64,000 nucleotides of DNA from Manihot esculenta (Eukaryota; Streptophyta; Magnoliopsida; Malpighiales; Euphorbiaceae). How positions within the stretch are numbered: position 1 is the first letter of the stretch; each line of letters opens with the position of its first letter. The DNA is taken from NCBI RefSeq assembly GCF_001659605.2, contig NC_035162.2:7459248-7523247 (forward strand), given 5' to 3'. Position numbers and translations under genes: made by a program. Below are positions 12,251 through 22,262 of the stretch, in pieces. Below the pieces are notes generated by a model that was not told where the DNA came from, ran no database searches, and saw only the letters and a list, made by a program, of their open reading frames with translations.

Positions 12251-13247
12251 TCAGTCTGTGGCTGTACTGCTAGTCGCAGATGATTTCTTACCAGCATACT
12301 TCTGTTAAAATCAAAGGTATAATTACTTCTTCCAAGCTTATATAAGAGACAAATCAATGAAACTATAGGAACAACATTACAAGAGCCAAATAACATAGAC
12401 AAATGAACAAGTAAAATACTGCAATTCCAACCATATCTTTAACCAACTCACCTGCTTTCCAGTACTGAAAGGAACATATTTATACTTGATCATATGTAGG
12501 ATTTGGCGTTTCATTGTAAGGAAAAATAGAACAATCCAGTAACATAACAATATTGGCCAGAAAACGGGTACATCCAAGACAGAGAAGAAGGTCAAAAGAA
12601 AAGCCACAAGAAAAGCTTTTGTGAGGGCATACCTGAAACCATGATGAAAAACAAAGTTCAGAAGCTTGCTACAGAACAGTAACATATGCCAAAGGGCCAT
12701 TTGAGATAAGTCGGCCTATCAATAGCTAAATTATGCAAATGCCGAAAAGCTTGGGTGATGCCACCCCTGAAACGTGAAAACTATAACATGCTAGGTTGCA
12801 CAGATATACGCATTTAGAAGCTTATTTTATAAAAAGGAAAAAGGAAAAGCTCCATCACTTTGAGGAGATGATAGCACGAATTGGTAGGCAAAAAGTAAGA
12901 AATTACCAGAATTTAAACTCGGGTAGGCGGCGAATAAAAGGCTTGAATTCATCAGAATCTTTGGTTGGCAAGGAAGCCCCATCCAAAGCTTCAAGCTCAG
13001 GATCATCCTTGGGAGACAGAAAACCAATCAAGAGATTCAAAATATAGATCCCCAGCCCATAAGAAACAACATAAAATCCTTCAAGGTAGTAAACTCGTAA
13101 AACATATATCATTGCCACGACCAATGTTCCAAGCCATCTCCGCAGTGTATGAGGGGTTGATCTATCAAGGTAATACTGAAATGCCCTCGAGAAATCACTC
13201 CTCCATTTAGCAAGAGGTGCCCCACTGTCATCTCCCACTCCCTCCAT
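12251..13247 (-). CDS. RER1: RER1 family ER-retention receptor
   Basis: Complete gene with three coding exons in transcript order: 13247-12907, 12632-12452 and 12301-12251. The total is 573 nt, or 190 aa, normal for plant RER1. Key stretches are [73 protein letters not shown] and [16 protein letters not shown]. The tail [16 protein letters not shown] is lysine- and serine-rich. Four hydrophobic segments fit the four-span W-shaped topology known for RER1. Family role: a cis-Golgi membrane receptor that returns escaped ER membrane proteins through COPI vesicles. A 5' UTR intron is also visible: donor at 13489 and acceptor ending at 13263 on the minus strand, so the leader begins upstream of 13490. 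Confidence 0.95.
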
Positions 13248-13489
13248 GAAACTAAAGAATTTCTGTTCAGATTCTTACATTACCAACCCTATTCAGAAAC
13301 TTCAAAGAACAAGGCAAGTATAAAAATGAAATTAGGCATTATGTAAAAACACGTTATGCTACAAATTCTCGCGAACCAAAAAGAGAGTTGAACAATAATT
13401 ATTTCCCATGGTTATTCAAGTGACAGGCGATTGCATTGCGAGCTAATTAGGGTTGTAGAATCTAAGTGAACGATTGTAAGAAAATGTAC

Positions 13490-13700
13490 CAGAAAATGGT
13501 CGAACGGTCTAGGGTTTTCTACAGCAAGTCAGACGATGAAGAAAGTGAATTTACGATTCATTTGATGCACTGAATTTGTCAAAAAAAAGAAAAAAGAAGA
13601 AAAAAAGAGAGAGAGGGGTGGGGGGGAGACGTTTTAACAAGGGGCTAAAAAATTTGGCAGAACGTCGTCGTTTCTTGCGCTAATTCATTGGAGTGACAAA
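13490..13700 (-). promoter_or_regulatory. RER1 5' leader and promoter region
   Basis: Upstream of the 5' UTR splice donor at 13489. On the plus strand it holds a purine-rich stretch (about 13580-13626, read as CT-rich in the transcript direction), typical of plant 5' leaders. An AACGTCGTCGTTTC element lies at about 13662-13675 and recalls the CGACATCGTT motif seen near the NYN and ERA genes. No clear TATA box was assigned. Confidence 0.35.
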
Positions 13701-14120
13701 GCGTGCTTTTTTGTGGTATTTCCAGCAACACTAGCGTTACCGTAACATTGCCTATTTTGTCTGCTTATTTATTCATATAGATTTTTAAATTACACAATTT
13801 CATTTAGATTAATCGTGAATTTCATTATTTAAATTTTATTTTGATTATAATGAAATCCAATATAACTAATTTAGCATTATAACATTTAATTTGAGAAGTT
13901 CAAAAATATTTTTATGTATTTTGCTTCAAAATGATAACGACTATTAGAATTATCTTAATAATAATTTGTATTTTACTGGAATAAATTATGAGTGAAATAA
14001 GTATATAATTTAGATATCACATTATATTTTAAAAATAAAATAAAATAAAATAAAGGTAGTATGCATATTTTGAATATTTTTTCATATTATACATATTTTC
14101 GGATTCTGTATGTAAAATGA
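13700..14120. other. AT-rich intergenic DNA
   Basis: Low-complexity AT-rich sequence between the RER1 promoter and the repeat island that begins near 14121. Nothing recognisable was seen. Confidence 0.5.
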
Positions 14121-14340
14121 ATGTGTTCATCAGTTATACTGTCGAACAAGCGTGTTCGGCACCATAATTGTCGAACAAAGAGTAGTTCGACATTCATAAT
14201 ATCGAACTACCATGAAGTCTCGTTGTTCAATACTAATAGTATCGAACAACGATCTCACTCTCGCCACGGAGCAGCTTTGAGCTGCTCTCATGGCTGGTGT
14301 CGCATGTTCGGTACCTTAAGTGCCAAAAACGTTTATGATA
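14121..14340. repeat. Array of 23-nt inverted-repeat modules plus a perfect hairpin
   Basis: Four modules of 23 nt start at about 14153, 14192, 14224 and 14306. Each opens with GTTCG or GTTCA and has an AT-rich centre. The first three close with TCGAAC on the same strand, so each is an imperfect palindrome. The fourth keeps the opening but ends degenerate (GTGCCAAAA). Between modules three and four lies a perfect hairpin at about 14269-14287, GAGCAGC-TTTGA-GCTGCTC. The island is richer in G and C than the DNA on either side. I do not recognise the family. Confidence 0.7.
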
Positions 14341-14595
14341 TGCATGCAGGAAAAACATGCATCCGCGTGGTGCTGTGCATGCACAACCCCACAGACCTGC
14401 ATGCACAGAAAAATAACACTTAAAGTCTCCTTTCTCCTCCATCGTCCCATTTTCCTTCTTCTCCTTCTCCATCTTCTCTCTCAAATCTTCTCATCATTTT
14501 CTTCTTCAAATTTCCTCAGCAGCTCTCCCTTGCCGGCTCCTTCCTCAGCAGATCTCCTTCATCTCTTCTCGTCATCTTCACCATCATCCATGGAT
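14340..14595 (+). repeat. RY-motif cluster followed by CT-rich leader-like tract
   Basis: Four CATGCA or TGCATG cores lie within 14340-14410, several in near-palindromic TGCATGCA context. They are followed by a CT-rich tract (14425-14590, repeated TTCTCC and CTTCTC) that ends CATCCATGGATCC. The order of RY boxes, pyrimidine-rich leader and ATG looks like a promoter and 5' leader cut off from its gene. The downstream frame stops at once. It may be part of the same unknown element as the inverted-repeat array on its left. Confidence 0.4.
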
Positions 14596-14619
14596 CCTTA
14601 AAATAATTGATCTATTATT

Positions 14620-15160
14620 TTTTTTAAATTATTCAATGCATATAATTAAATTTAATAATTTTAAAATAGATATTTATTTAAAGATTCAGACAAAATGAAC
14701 ATGTTTTTATATTTTTCAACCAAATCTTAATTTGTTAAGTTGATTTATTTTTCTATTTTAATAGTTTAAACTTTTTATTTCATTTATTTTTAAATTAATA
14801 TTATTTTAAAATATATTATTAAATTAACACTTTAACTTTATCATATGATTAAAAAATTAATGAAGAAATCAGCAAATCCTTAAAAAAATGAACGTGACAT
14901 TTACTATAAATAAATACAATACAAATTTTTATTATTTAAATAAAAAATTAATATTGTTAATTTATTTTTAATTTATTGGTCAAGTATTTGTGTGTTCAGT
15001 AAGCCCATCCGCACCAAATTGCTGCTCATCTCCTACAGCTTCTCCTGAAAAGGTTCCTACTTCCGAGAGAAAATCAGGCCCTGATTGATAGCGACATCGG
15101 ATATCCACATCCGTATGATTCAACATTTCCATCCAACGGTCCATATTCACCGAATCACCG
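14620..15160. other. AT-rich DNA and distal pyrophosphatase promoter
   Basis: 14620-14990 is AT-rich without recognisable content. From about 15000 the base composition rises toward the pyrophosphatase 5' leader. No TATA box was assigned with confidence. Confidence 0.4.
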
Positions 15161-15261
15161 TAGACTCACCATTGAAACTTGGCCCAATTAGATACAGTAA
15201 CATCTTCGTTTACTTTCCAACAATGACAGGCAATAGCTCTTTCTCTTTTTTGTGTCCACTC

Positions 15262-15310
15262 TACACACACACACACACATATATAAATACATATATGCAC
15301 ACACACGCGG
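15262..15310. repeat. CA/TA microsatellite in pyrophosphatase leader region
   Basis: A run of ACACACACAC followed by ATATAAATACATATATG and more ACACAC. It lies in or just upstream of the 5' UTR of the pyrophosphatase gene and is a likely length polymorphism. Confidence 0.85.
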
Positions 15311-16003
15311 ATGCTTTAGCACATAGAAGCAATTGTAAGCTTTCATTTCAAGTCCAGCGATTCTCTGTAAGTTCTTTTTTTATCTTCTTTCAGTGGCTCT
15401 GAGCTTTTGGATTCGGTTTTATTTTCTTTTTTTTTTTGGTCTCTGATGGTAGTTGTTTTTGTTTTATTATTCTTCTTGTTGCTTGCTTAAAAGACCAAAT
15501 TTACTTTCTAGATGCCGATTTTTTTTGGATTCTGCATCTGGTCTTGAAGTTACCCTCAAAAGAAAGGGGAAAAAAACTTGTGGGTGTTTGTTAAATTTTC
15601 AAATGGATTTGATTTATGTAATTGATTGTATTCGTTTTGCTTCTTGTCGGTTTTCCCTAGTGGACTAGTTTGAATTGCATAATCTCCGTGAGCCTCTGCA
15701 GTATATCTTTCTTTTTCGCCTTATTCTTGTATGCTTATCTATGTTAATTTTTAATTTGATTTTAGATTTGTTTTAGAATCAGCTATATGTACATATGTGT
15801 GTGTATACCTTTCTTTTTACAGGAATATTGAATATTGCTCTCGTTTTTTTTTTTTTTCTTTTTCTTTTTGGCACTTGTATATGCTTGTTAGCTCCTCACT
15901 GTAGCTTGAGTTTGAGTGATGTATAATCTTATTGGAAGTATTCTGTTTTACTCGGGACGATTGATATTGTTTTTATGTGATTAAGTTATAGTGAAAAGTT
16001 AAC

Positions 16004-19000
16004 ATGGCTGACAATGGTGGAGAAGCAAGCGGAAACAACTCTGGGTTTCCTCGCGTAGCCCTCAATAAAAGGATTCTTTCTTCAATGTCACGGAGATCTG
16101 TTGCTGCTCATCCCTGGCATGACTTGGAGATTGGTAAACTTTTCCTAGTGCTCATTCATGTGTGTGTACATGTGATTCTTTTTTCTGTGTTCCAATGCTT
16201 GCAAATCTTTGTCTGAATTTGTTAAATTCTCTACTAATTACATTCAAATGTTACAACAGGACCAGGTGCTCCAGCTGTTTTCAACTGTGTAAGTTTTTTT
16301 TGCCCTAGTATTTTGTGACCTCTTGCTCTGGTATATATTATCCAATTGCCCAGCGTCAAATAATTCTCTTGTCATCTAAACTAGCTGAACTGGTCAGATT
16401 TGAGCGTTATTGTGAACCTTATGGGTGAATTTGATGGTGGTATAAATCTATGGCTGTATATCAAACTAAATAACAAAATAAATCACTTGGGTCCTGTGGC
16501 ACCCCCTCACTCCCCCTCCCCATTCTTAAATGCATGTGCCTTAGGGATGGAGCCTGGAGACTGATGCTGCTAGAGATGTGTGACTTTGGACTGGTGAGCT
16601 TGGAGCCTAGGCATTACAAACTATCATGGCAATTTATAAATGGTGTTGCAAGTTTGAATTTTGATTGTTGTTCCTCAATTCTGTCCTAAAATGGATCCTA
16701 TAAGTTAAAGTCTGAAATTATATATCATTGTTGCTTTTGGTAGATTGCAATGCAAGTTCCGTTTTAAAAGGTGCTCACAGGTTTATTTTATTTTAATGTG
16801 GGTCTGTAATGGCAGGTGGTTGAAATTAGCAAAGGTGGCAAGGTTAAGTATGAGCTTGACAAGATAAGCGGTCTTATAAAGGTATGGACTTTTTCTTCCT
16901 TTCCCATAATTCCTACTGCATTTCACTTTCCTTTGCTGATAGGTTACATTACCACTCAAATGCCTTTTGTTTTTTTATAACAGTTTTTTTTTTAATCTCT
17001 TGGTTTACAATAATGAGTTGGATCATAATTGTCAAATGGAGAATCGAAACCTTCATTTCGTGAATCAAGAATGGAGAATCGAATCGAATTATAAGATTCA
17101 ATAAAAATTCCAAAAATCAATTAAAAATGATATATGTTCTAAAAAATAAGTAAAAAATATATCATGATGACATATTTTGATAAATATAAAATTATCATTT
17201 ATCTAATTAGAAATATTTTTCAAAATAGAATAATATATATGTATTATGTTATAAATTATGAACTTTGGAATTGTAGATAACAATTATCATTATCTATATA
17301 CTGAAGTTCTCATTTAAATTTGATCAAATAATTAAATAGTAAAAAAAGATAGAATATTAGAATATTATTAATATAAAGTGTCATAACTTGAAAACTATAA
17401 TTAATTAAGTAAATTAGCTAAAAAGAAAAAAAAAAAAGAAGAGGGAGAGGGAAAAGAATGGTTGGCGGAAGAAAAATAGTTAATGAAAGGTTTTATATAC
17501 ACTTTTTTATAGCAAAAATAAATAAAATCTTAAATTTTGAAAATATAAGATCTAACAAATTCTTTATAAAAATTTGGTCGATTTTTGATTCACTATCATT
17601 TTTTGTTATTTAGTCGTAATTCATGTACATGTAAATTTGAGTCGCTAGGATGTGGAATGAAATCGAGAATCATAAGACTCGAATCAAGAATCATAAAATT
17701 CAAGTACATTTAAAATTCACCTTATAGATTTTTGAATCGATTTATTGGAAAATAATTTCAGATCGTAAGATTTGAATCGAGAATCGAAAGATTCTAACAA
17801 CGGTGAGTTGGATGCATTCATAAACTGATAATTATGCTTGTTATGTTGTGGGCTCAGATGATTGTGATGCTTTCTCCTCTTCTTCTTTTTCTTCTTTTTA
17901 AGTTTGTATCATCTGATATTCATATTTACAAACAAATTACATTGAGTTATTTAATTAGGGTATAAAACCCTATACCCATGCATAGAGATCAGACCATGAT
18001 GAATTTCTGATCCTTGTAGTATACCGAGTGAAGCTGTAACTTGAGTTCTTATGCCCCTTGAATGTCAATGTGTGTTCTGAATAACAATTTCCAGATCACC
18101 ATGTGGCTGGGGGTGTTGCCATGCATGTTAATTTGTTGTGTTATGTTACAATGAACAAGACAATGATTAACATTTTCTATGATTAGGTTGATCGTGTTCT
18201 CTACTCATCTGTTGTTTACCCACACAACTATGGTTTCATCCCCCGAACTATCTGTGAGGACAGTGATCCTATGGATGTCCTGGTACTGATGCAGGTAACA
18301 CATATGGCTTAAAAACTTTTAAAATGAGGAAAATTAATTTTTCATTTAAGCTGTACAATTTTATTGAGTTCTTGAGTTTCTCCAAAATTAGGAGCCTGTG
18401 CTACCTGGTACTTTCCTTCGCGCTCGTGCCATTGGTTTAATGCCCATGATTGACCAGGTAACTAGTTAATTTTCATGCTGAGTTCGTATTTTTAAAACCC
18501 ATATTCTTATTTGATTAGATAGTTATGTTAATTTTCGAAGCAGAGAATGGCCGCCTGGGCTGCAATCAAATGAAGGAAAAATTTTGCATTAGGTTATTGT
18601 AAATCTAGATCATTTCATGAATTCTTCTGTCTAAATGTATTGGGTCATAATTCTGAATTATGGATCCTGGCATACTGTTAGATATATTTTTAGTAAATTG
18701 TAGCAGTCAGTACAAAATAAACCCTGGGACCATCCGTTATTTTCTCCATGTCATCCTCATTCCTCCATAAGGTCTCAAATCTTCAGTTTACCTATATATT
18801 TCCTACTATTGCCTAGTGTGACTCAAATCTGGAAGAGAACTCACCAATCAGTGACAAAAATTTCTTTGCAGGGTGAAAAGGATGACAAGATTATAGCAGT
18901 ATGTGCTGATGATCCAGAGTTCCGCCATATCACAGACATCAAAGATCTTCCTCCGCATCGTCTGGCTGAGATCCGCCGCTTTTTTGAGGACTGTATCCAT

Positions 19001-19380
19001 CAGAGGCACTCTGTAGTTTGCGTTGTTTTTGGTCATTGTATTTCTCATGAATAATTATTTCCATACATCAAATTAATCGACTGACCTGTTTACTTTTATA
19101 ATAGGTAAGAATCTGATTATCCATTTACTATCTAAACTATATGTACTGTAGATCCTTTACCATGAATAATAGATAAAAAGAACGAGAACAAGAAAGTCGA
19201 TGTGGAAGACTTCTTGCCTTCTGAGGCTGCCATAGATGCCATCAAGTATTCCATGTGAGTTCTTCTGAACTTTTAGAATCATGATCTAGATTAATGCATA
19301 TTGCTAGATCAATAATCATTTACTGTTGCTTTTGCAGGGATCTGTATGCATCTTACATCGTTGAAAGCTTGAGGCGATGA
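16004..19380 (+). CDS. PPA: Soluble inorganic pyrophosphatase (family I, cytosolic type)
   Basis: Complete gene with eight coding exons: 16004-16133, 16260-16288 (29-nt microexon), 16816-16881, 18187-18294, 18392-18457, 18872-18992, 19173-19254 and 19338-19380. The total is 645 nt, or 214 aa, the usual plant size. Motifs include [38 protein letters not shown] and [13 protein letters not shown], whose three aspartates are the metal-binding DxDPxD signature. [17 protein letters not shown] and [13 protein letters not shown] complete the core. Family role: hydrolysis of inorganic pyrophosphate to two phosphates with Mg, pulling biosynthetic reactions forward and modulating cytosolic PPi. The absence of an N-terminal extension argues for the cytosolic form. 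A 5' UTR intron is likely (donor at 15367, acceptor TATAG near 15991). Intron 3 holds a MULE-like insertion, and an Athila-type retrotransposon sits 221 bases past the stop codon. Confidence 0.96.
17015..17813. mobile_element. Non-autonomous MULE-like element in pyrophosphatase intron 3
   Basis: A perfect 9-bp direct repeat, GAGTTGGAT, flanks the insert at 17015-17023 and 17805-17813. The insert of about 780 bp has no coding potential. It is rich in GAATCGAGAATCGAA and its complement, clustered near both ends (for example 17040-17100 and 17630-17795). The ends share only loose terminal inversion. Nine-base target duplications are typical of Mutator-like elements, so this is called a non-autonomous MULE relative; the superfamily is an inference. 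Confidence 0.6.
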
Positions 19381-19601
19381 CTCCATTTGGATTTAAGTTG
19401 GTGAAATATTTGATGGCTTTGACCATTTAATGTTATAGTGCTGAGGCTCGATTTCTTGCTACATGCCCATTTGCAGAACTTCTAATACTAATACTTGCAT
19501 GTCCAATAAGCATGTGCTTTAGCCATGCTCATGTTCAACATATACTTTCATATGCTTGTTCCAATTTCTTTGAAGAAACTTCATTTCAACTGGAAACATG
19601 G
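19381..19601 (+). other. Pyrophosphatase 3' UTR region up to the retrotransposon
   Basis: Sequence between the stop codon at 19380 and the retrotransposon target duplication at 19602. It should hold the 3' UTR. The insertion is close enough that it may have cut the native polyadenylation region. The continuation of the original sequence is at 31707 onward. Confidence 0.5.
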
Positions 19602-20507
19602 ATTATTGATAGGCGGTTGTCGAAGCCGTCAAAAATAAACCTATTAAACGATCAACAAATAAATTTGCAGATAGTGGCAATAGGGTCGAACCACAGGGAA
19701 TTGACACTAAAGACCTTCCTAATAATGACCAAGGTAAAGTAAATAACAAGTAAATAAAAGAGGGGGGGTTTTTGAGTTGATGGATTAACACTAAATAGTA
19801 AAAGAAAGCAGTAATTTAAAGATGAATAAATCAATAAGAGAAAGATTCTAGCTGAAGTGTGAGTGTTATTCAGTTTGTTCAGAATTGATCATTGAGTTCT
19901 TAAAGACTCCTATTTGACTTCAATAAATTAGTTTTGGTTGTGGAAAACGCTTCTCACAATCCAAATTCCTCCTTAGTTCTAGTTTGATTAGGAAACGATC
20001 GCTAATCAAACACTAATCAACAAGTTGCCAAGGAACGTCCTTGGGGCATTGTAGCATCGAACAACTGTTGATTGCATTAAGACTTAGAGAAACCTAATTC
20101 TATCCTTGCCAACCGCGTGGTCAAGTTTAGATTATGCAACCTGATTAAATGTGTATTTGAACAACCTAAGCAATTACGGACCTAAACCATTCAAACAATA
20201 TCACTTAGCAAATTAGAAGCAATGGGCCCTTATTGATTCTAAAAGCAAGTAATATTTATAGAAGAGATCAGATTGCATAAATATTGAAACAAACAAGAGT
20301 TCAACAATGGAGTATTAAACCTCCCAATTCATCACAATTCTGAATATTCACAACTTCAACTAGAAACAAGGAACTTAGCCACTCATGGTGGACTAAATAC
20401 ACAAAAAGATGAAAAGAAAATAAAGAAGAACAACTGCAGAGTTTCTGGCGAGGGAGAGATGCTGGATGAGGCTGATCAGAAGATAAGATTGCTGGCTTGG
20501 AGGCTCT

Positions 20508-20516
20508 CCTTTTATA
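20508..20516 (-). promoter_or_regulatory. TATA box of the 3' LTR
   Basis: Minus-strand TATAAAAGG followed by AGAGCC, a textbook plant TATA context. If used, U3 is roughly 610 bp and R plus U5 roughly 870 bp. Transcription from this copy would run left, out of the element, toward the 3' end of the pyrophosphatase gene in antisense. Confidence 0.6.
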
Positions 20517-20741
20517 GTTGCAGAATTTTATCCATCTAGGGTTTTGAAATCCCTCTTTGATTTGGTGTTGGACTCCTCTTTTGATGTTGAATTTAATTGC
20601 AATTGGATTTCCTTGGATGAGAAGCTCTTTCGTGGCTCTTGGACAAGTGCTGGAAGTGATTGGATTGGATTTGGACTTCTGAAAATTCGGATTTCTGTTT
20701 GCTGTCCATTTTCCCGCTCTGCTGTAATTTTCTGCTGTCAA

Positions 20742-20978
20742 AGTGATTTGCCCGGCGATTTGACCAGTTTCTTGGGCAAATCACTGGGCAAATCGCTTCT
20801 CTGTGAGTCAGTCCTCTATGCCTCTGCGAGTGATTTGGCCAGTGATCCTCGATTGTCTTGGTCAAATCGCTTGCCCATGTCACTGCTGTCTGTTGCCTCT
20901 GGGTATCTGTTTTAGCTTGATCTGGGCAGTGATTGGAGCAGATTTTTTGGGCAAATCACTGGGCAAATCATCCTTTTG
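20742..20978. repeat. GGGCAAATCACT repeat cluster in 3' LTR U3
   Basis: Several exact or near copies of the unit and of its complement AGTGATTTGCCC, at about 20742-20798, 20828-20880 and 20949-20971. They lie upstream of the TATA box in the element's transcript direction. The same unit recurs across the whole element. Confidence 0.85.
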
Positions 20979-21119
20979 CAAATTTTCTGCACTTTTTCTC
21001 CCATTTTCCAGATTCTTCCTTTTCTGTAAAAACAAGATAAAAACCATAAATTAAGCTAGAAAATGTGTAAATAAGCAATAAAAGGGATAATAAAAATGTG
21101 GCTAAATTGTGCTTGATCA

Positions 21120-21136
21120 AATACCCCCACACCTAG
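21120..21136 (-). promoter_or_regulatory. Polypurine tract next to the 3' LTR
   Basis: On the minus strand the sequence CTAGGTGTGGGGGTATT ends at the LTR border. GTGTGGGGGTA is the purine-rich primer for plus-strand DNA synthesis and is common in plant Athila and Tat elements next to a GCTTGAGGACAAGC block, also present here. Confidence 0.7.
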
Positions 21137-21444
21137 CTTTTTGCTTGTCCTCAAGCAACAAATAACTTAGCCAATCAAGTCCCTTTTTCCTTAGAACCTA
21201 AGCACCACTTAATCAGCCCCCCTAGACTCCTAATCTGAACTATCACAGTATAGAGTACATGCACTAAGGTCATCCTCTCCTTTCCTTGTTTCCTTTCACC
21301 TACCATGGTCAAGGGAAAGGTTTTTGATTCAATCATGCTTATTCTTTTATGTTAGGTTTAATGTAACCCCTAGGAGTGACTTGCCACCTTCTCTCTTTCT
21401 CTTTTTATTTATATTTTTATTTTCAGCAGCACTTATTCTTATCC

Positions 21445-21703
21445 TTGCCTGAAAAAGTCACTAACCTTTTTACACGATTGTGTACATGGGTGATACACCC
21501 CCGGTTACTCAGTTAGTCACTTGTTCAAGTGGCTACTAGCTCTGTTCATAGTCTAGACCATCGAAACTTATTTGCTTGAAAAAGTTACTGACCTTTTTAC
21601 GCGATTGTGTACATGGGTGATACACCCCCGGTTACTCAGTCAGTTACTTCTCCAAGTGGCTATTAGGCTCAGTTCATAGTCTTAGACCATTGGAACAAGT
21701 TTG
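21445..21703. repeat. Tandem duplication of about 127 bp in the retrotransposon spacer
   Basis: Copies at about 21445-21571 and 21572-21703. Both contain CGATTGTGTACATGGGTGAT, then ACACCCCCGGTTACTCAGT, CAAGTGGCTA, and end near TTCATAGTC and AGACCAT. The copies are diverged at a modest number of sites, more than the LTRs are, so the duplication predates this insertion. Confidence 0.85.
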
Positions 21704-22116
21704 TGATTTGTGCTTTGTGCTGGTTTTTCATGATAATTTGGGCAAATCAGCTCATAGGGAGTTACACTAGCTTTGTGTTTGCATGTATTTGTATTTTTAT
21801 TTCCCTTGACCTTAGCATATTTAAGGATTCAATTCAAGAGAAAAACTCCCTAAGTGAAGGTAACATACTGTGAATGATTCAATTTAGGCTTAAAGGGGTG
21901 GCAAATCAATGGGGTCATGAGATAAGGGCACTCTTTCAACCTTGTTATCTATGTTGAGTAAAGCAATTAGCTACAAAATTCTGTGTGTGTGTGCTAGGAG
22001 TGTGAAAAAAAAAAAATTTCTGGTGTGTGCAAAAAAAAGGGTAAAAATAATGCAAAAAGAAACAAAAAGAAATCAAAAGGATTGACAGATCAAAAGAATG
22101 GAATAAAGACTCTCCA

Positions 22117-22135
22117 GTACCCCCACACCTATCCC
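22117..22135 (-). repeat. Internal second polypurine-like block
   Basis: The minus strand reads ATAGGTGTGGGGGTACTGG, with a TTGAGGACAA-like block just upstream in transcript direction (about 22140-22150). It repeats the layout found at the true polypurine tract about 1 kb away. Confidence 0.6.
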
Positions 22136-22205
22136 ACATATTGTCCTCAATGTGTAAGTATATAAAAGAATGAAGAAGGAAAGGGAAAGATATTTCCTGG
22201 CCTGG

Positions 22206-22260
22206 GGGTGATTTGACCAGTGACTTGAGCAAGTACTGGGCAAATTACTGGGCAGATCGC
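22206..22260. repeat. GGGCAAATC repeat cluster just after the second ORF
   Basis: Degenerate copies TGATTTGACCAGTGACTTG and CTGGGCAAATTACTGGGCAG directly abut the stop codon of the second ORF. Confidence 0.75.
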
Positions 22261-22262
22261 TA

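Larger units (their letters stand above)
19607..21119 (-). repeat. 3' LTR of the Athila-type element
   Basis: 1,513 bp, bounded by TGATAG and TGATCA on the plus strand. By line-by-line reading it matches the right LTR except at 20939 (C against T), 20950 (G against A) and 20990 (C against T). It holds a minus-strand TATA box (20508-20516) and several copies of the GGGCAAATCACT repeat at 20742-20978, in U3 upstream of the TATA box. Small open frames inside it on both strands are not genes. Confidence 0.95.
21137..22262 (-). other. Untranslated spacer between second ORF and 3' LTR
   Basis: About 1.1 kb without a significant ORF. It contains a tandem duplication at 21445-21703 and a second polypurine-like block at about 22117-22135. 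It also has copies of the GGGCAAATC repeat at about 21738-21752 and 22206-22260. The A-rich stretch near 22005-22080 includes short A runs. Confidence 0.7.

Noticed and set aside
14121..14340. CRISPR-like array
   Set aside because: Short palindromic modules with irregular spacing in a plant nuclear context; no constant repeat with unique spacers and no cas genes.
20301..21054. Open frames of up to 146 aa inside the LTRs, duplicated at 30883-31636
   Set aside because: They lie in LTR regulatory DNA, overlap on both strands and show no domain content; identical copies simply reflect LTR identity.
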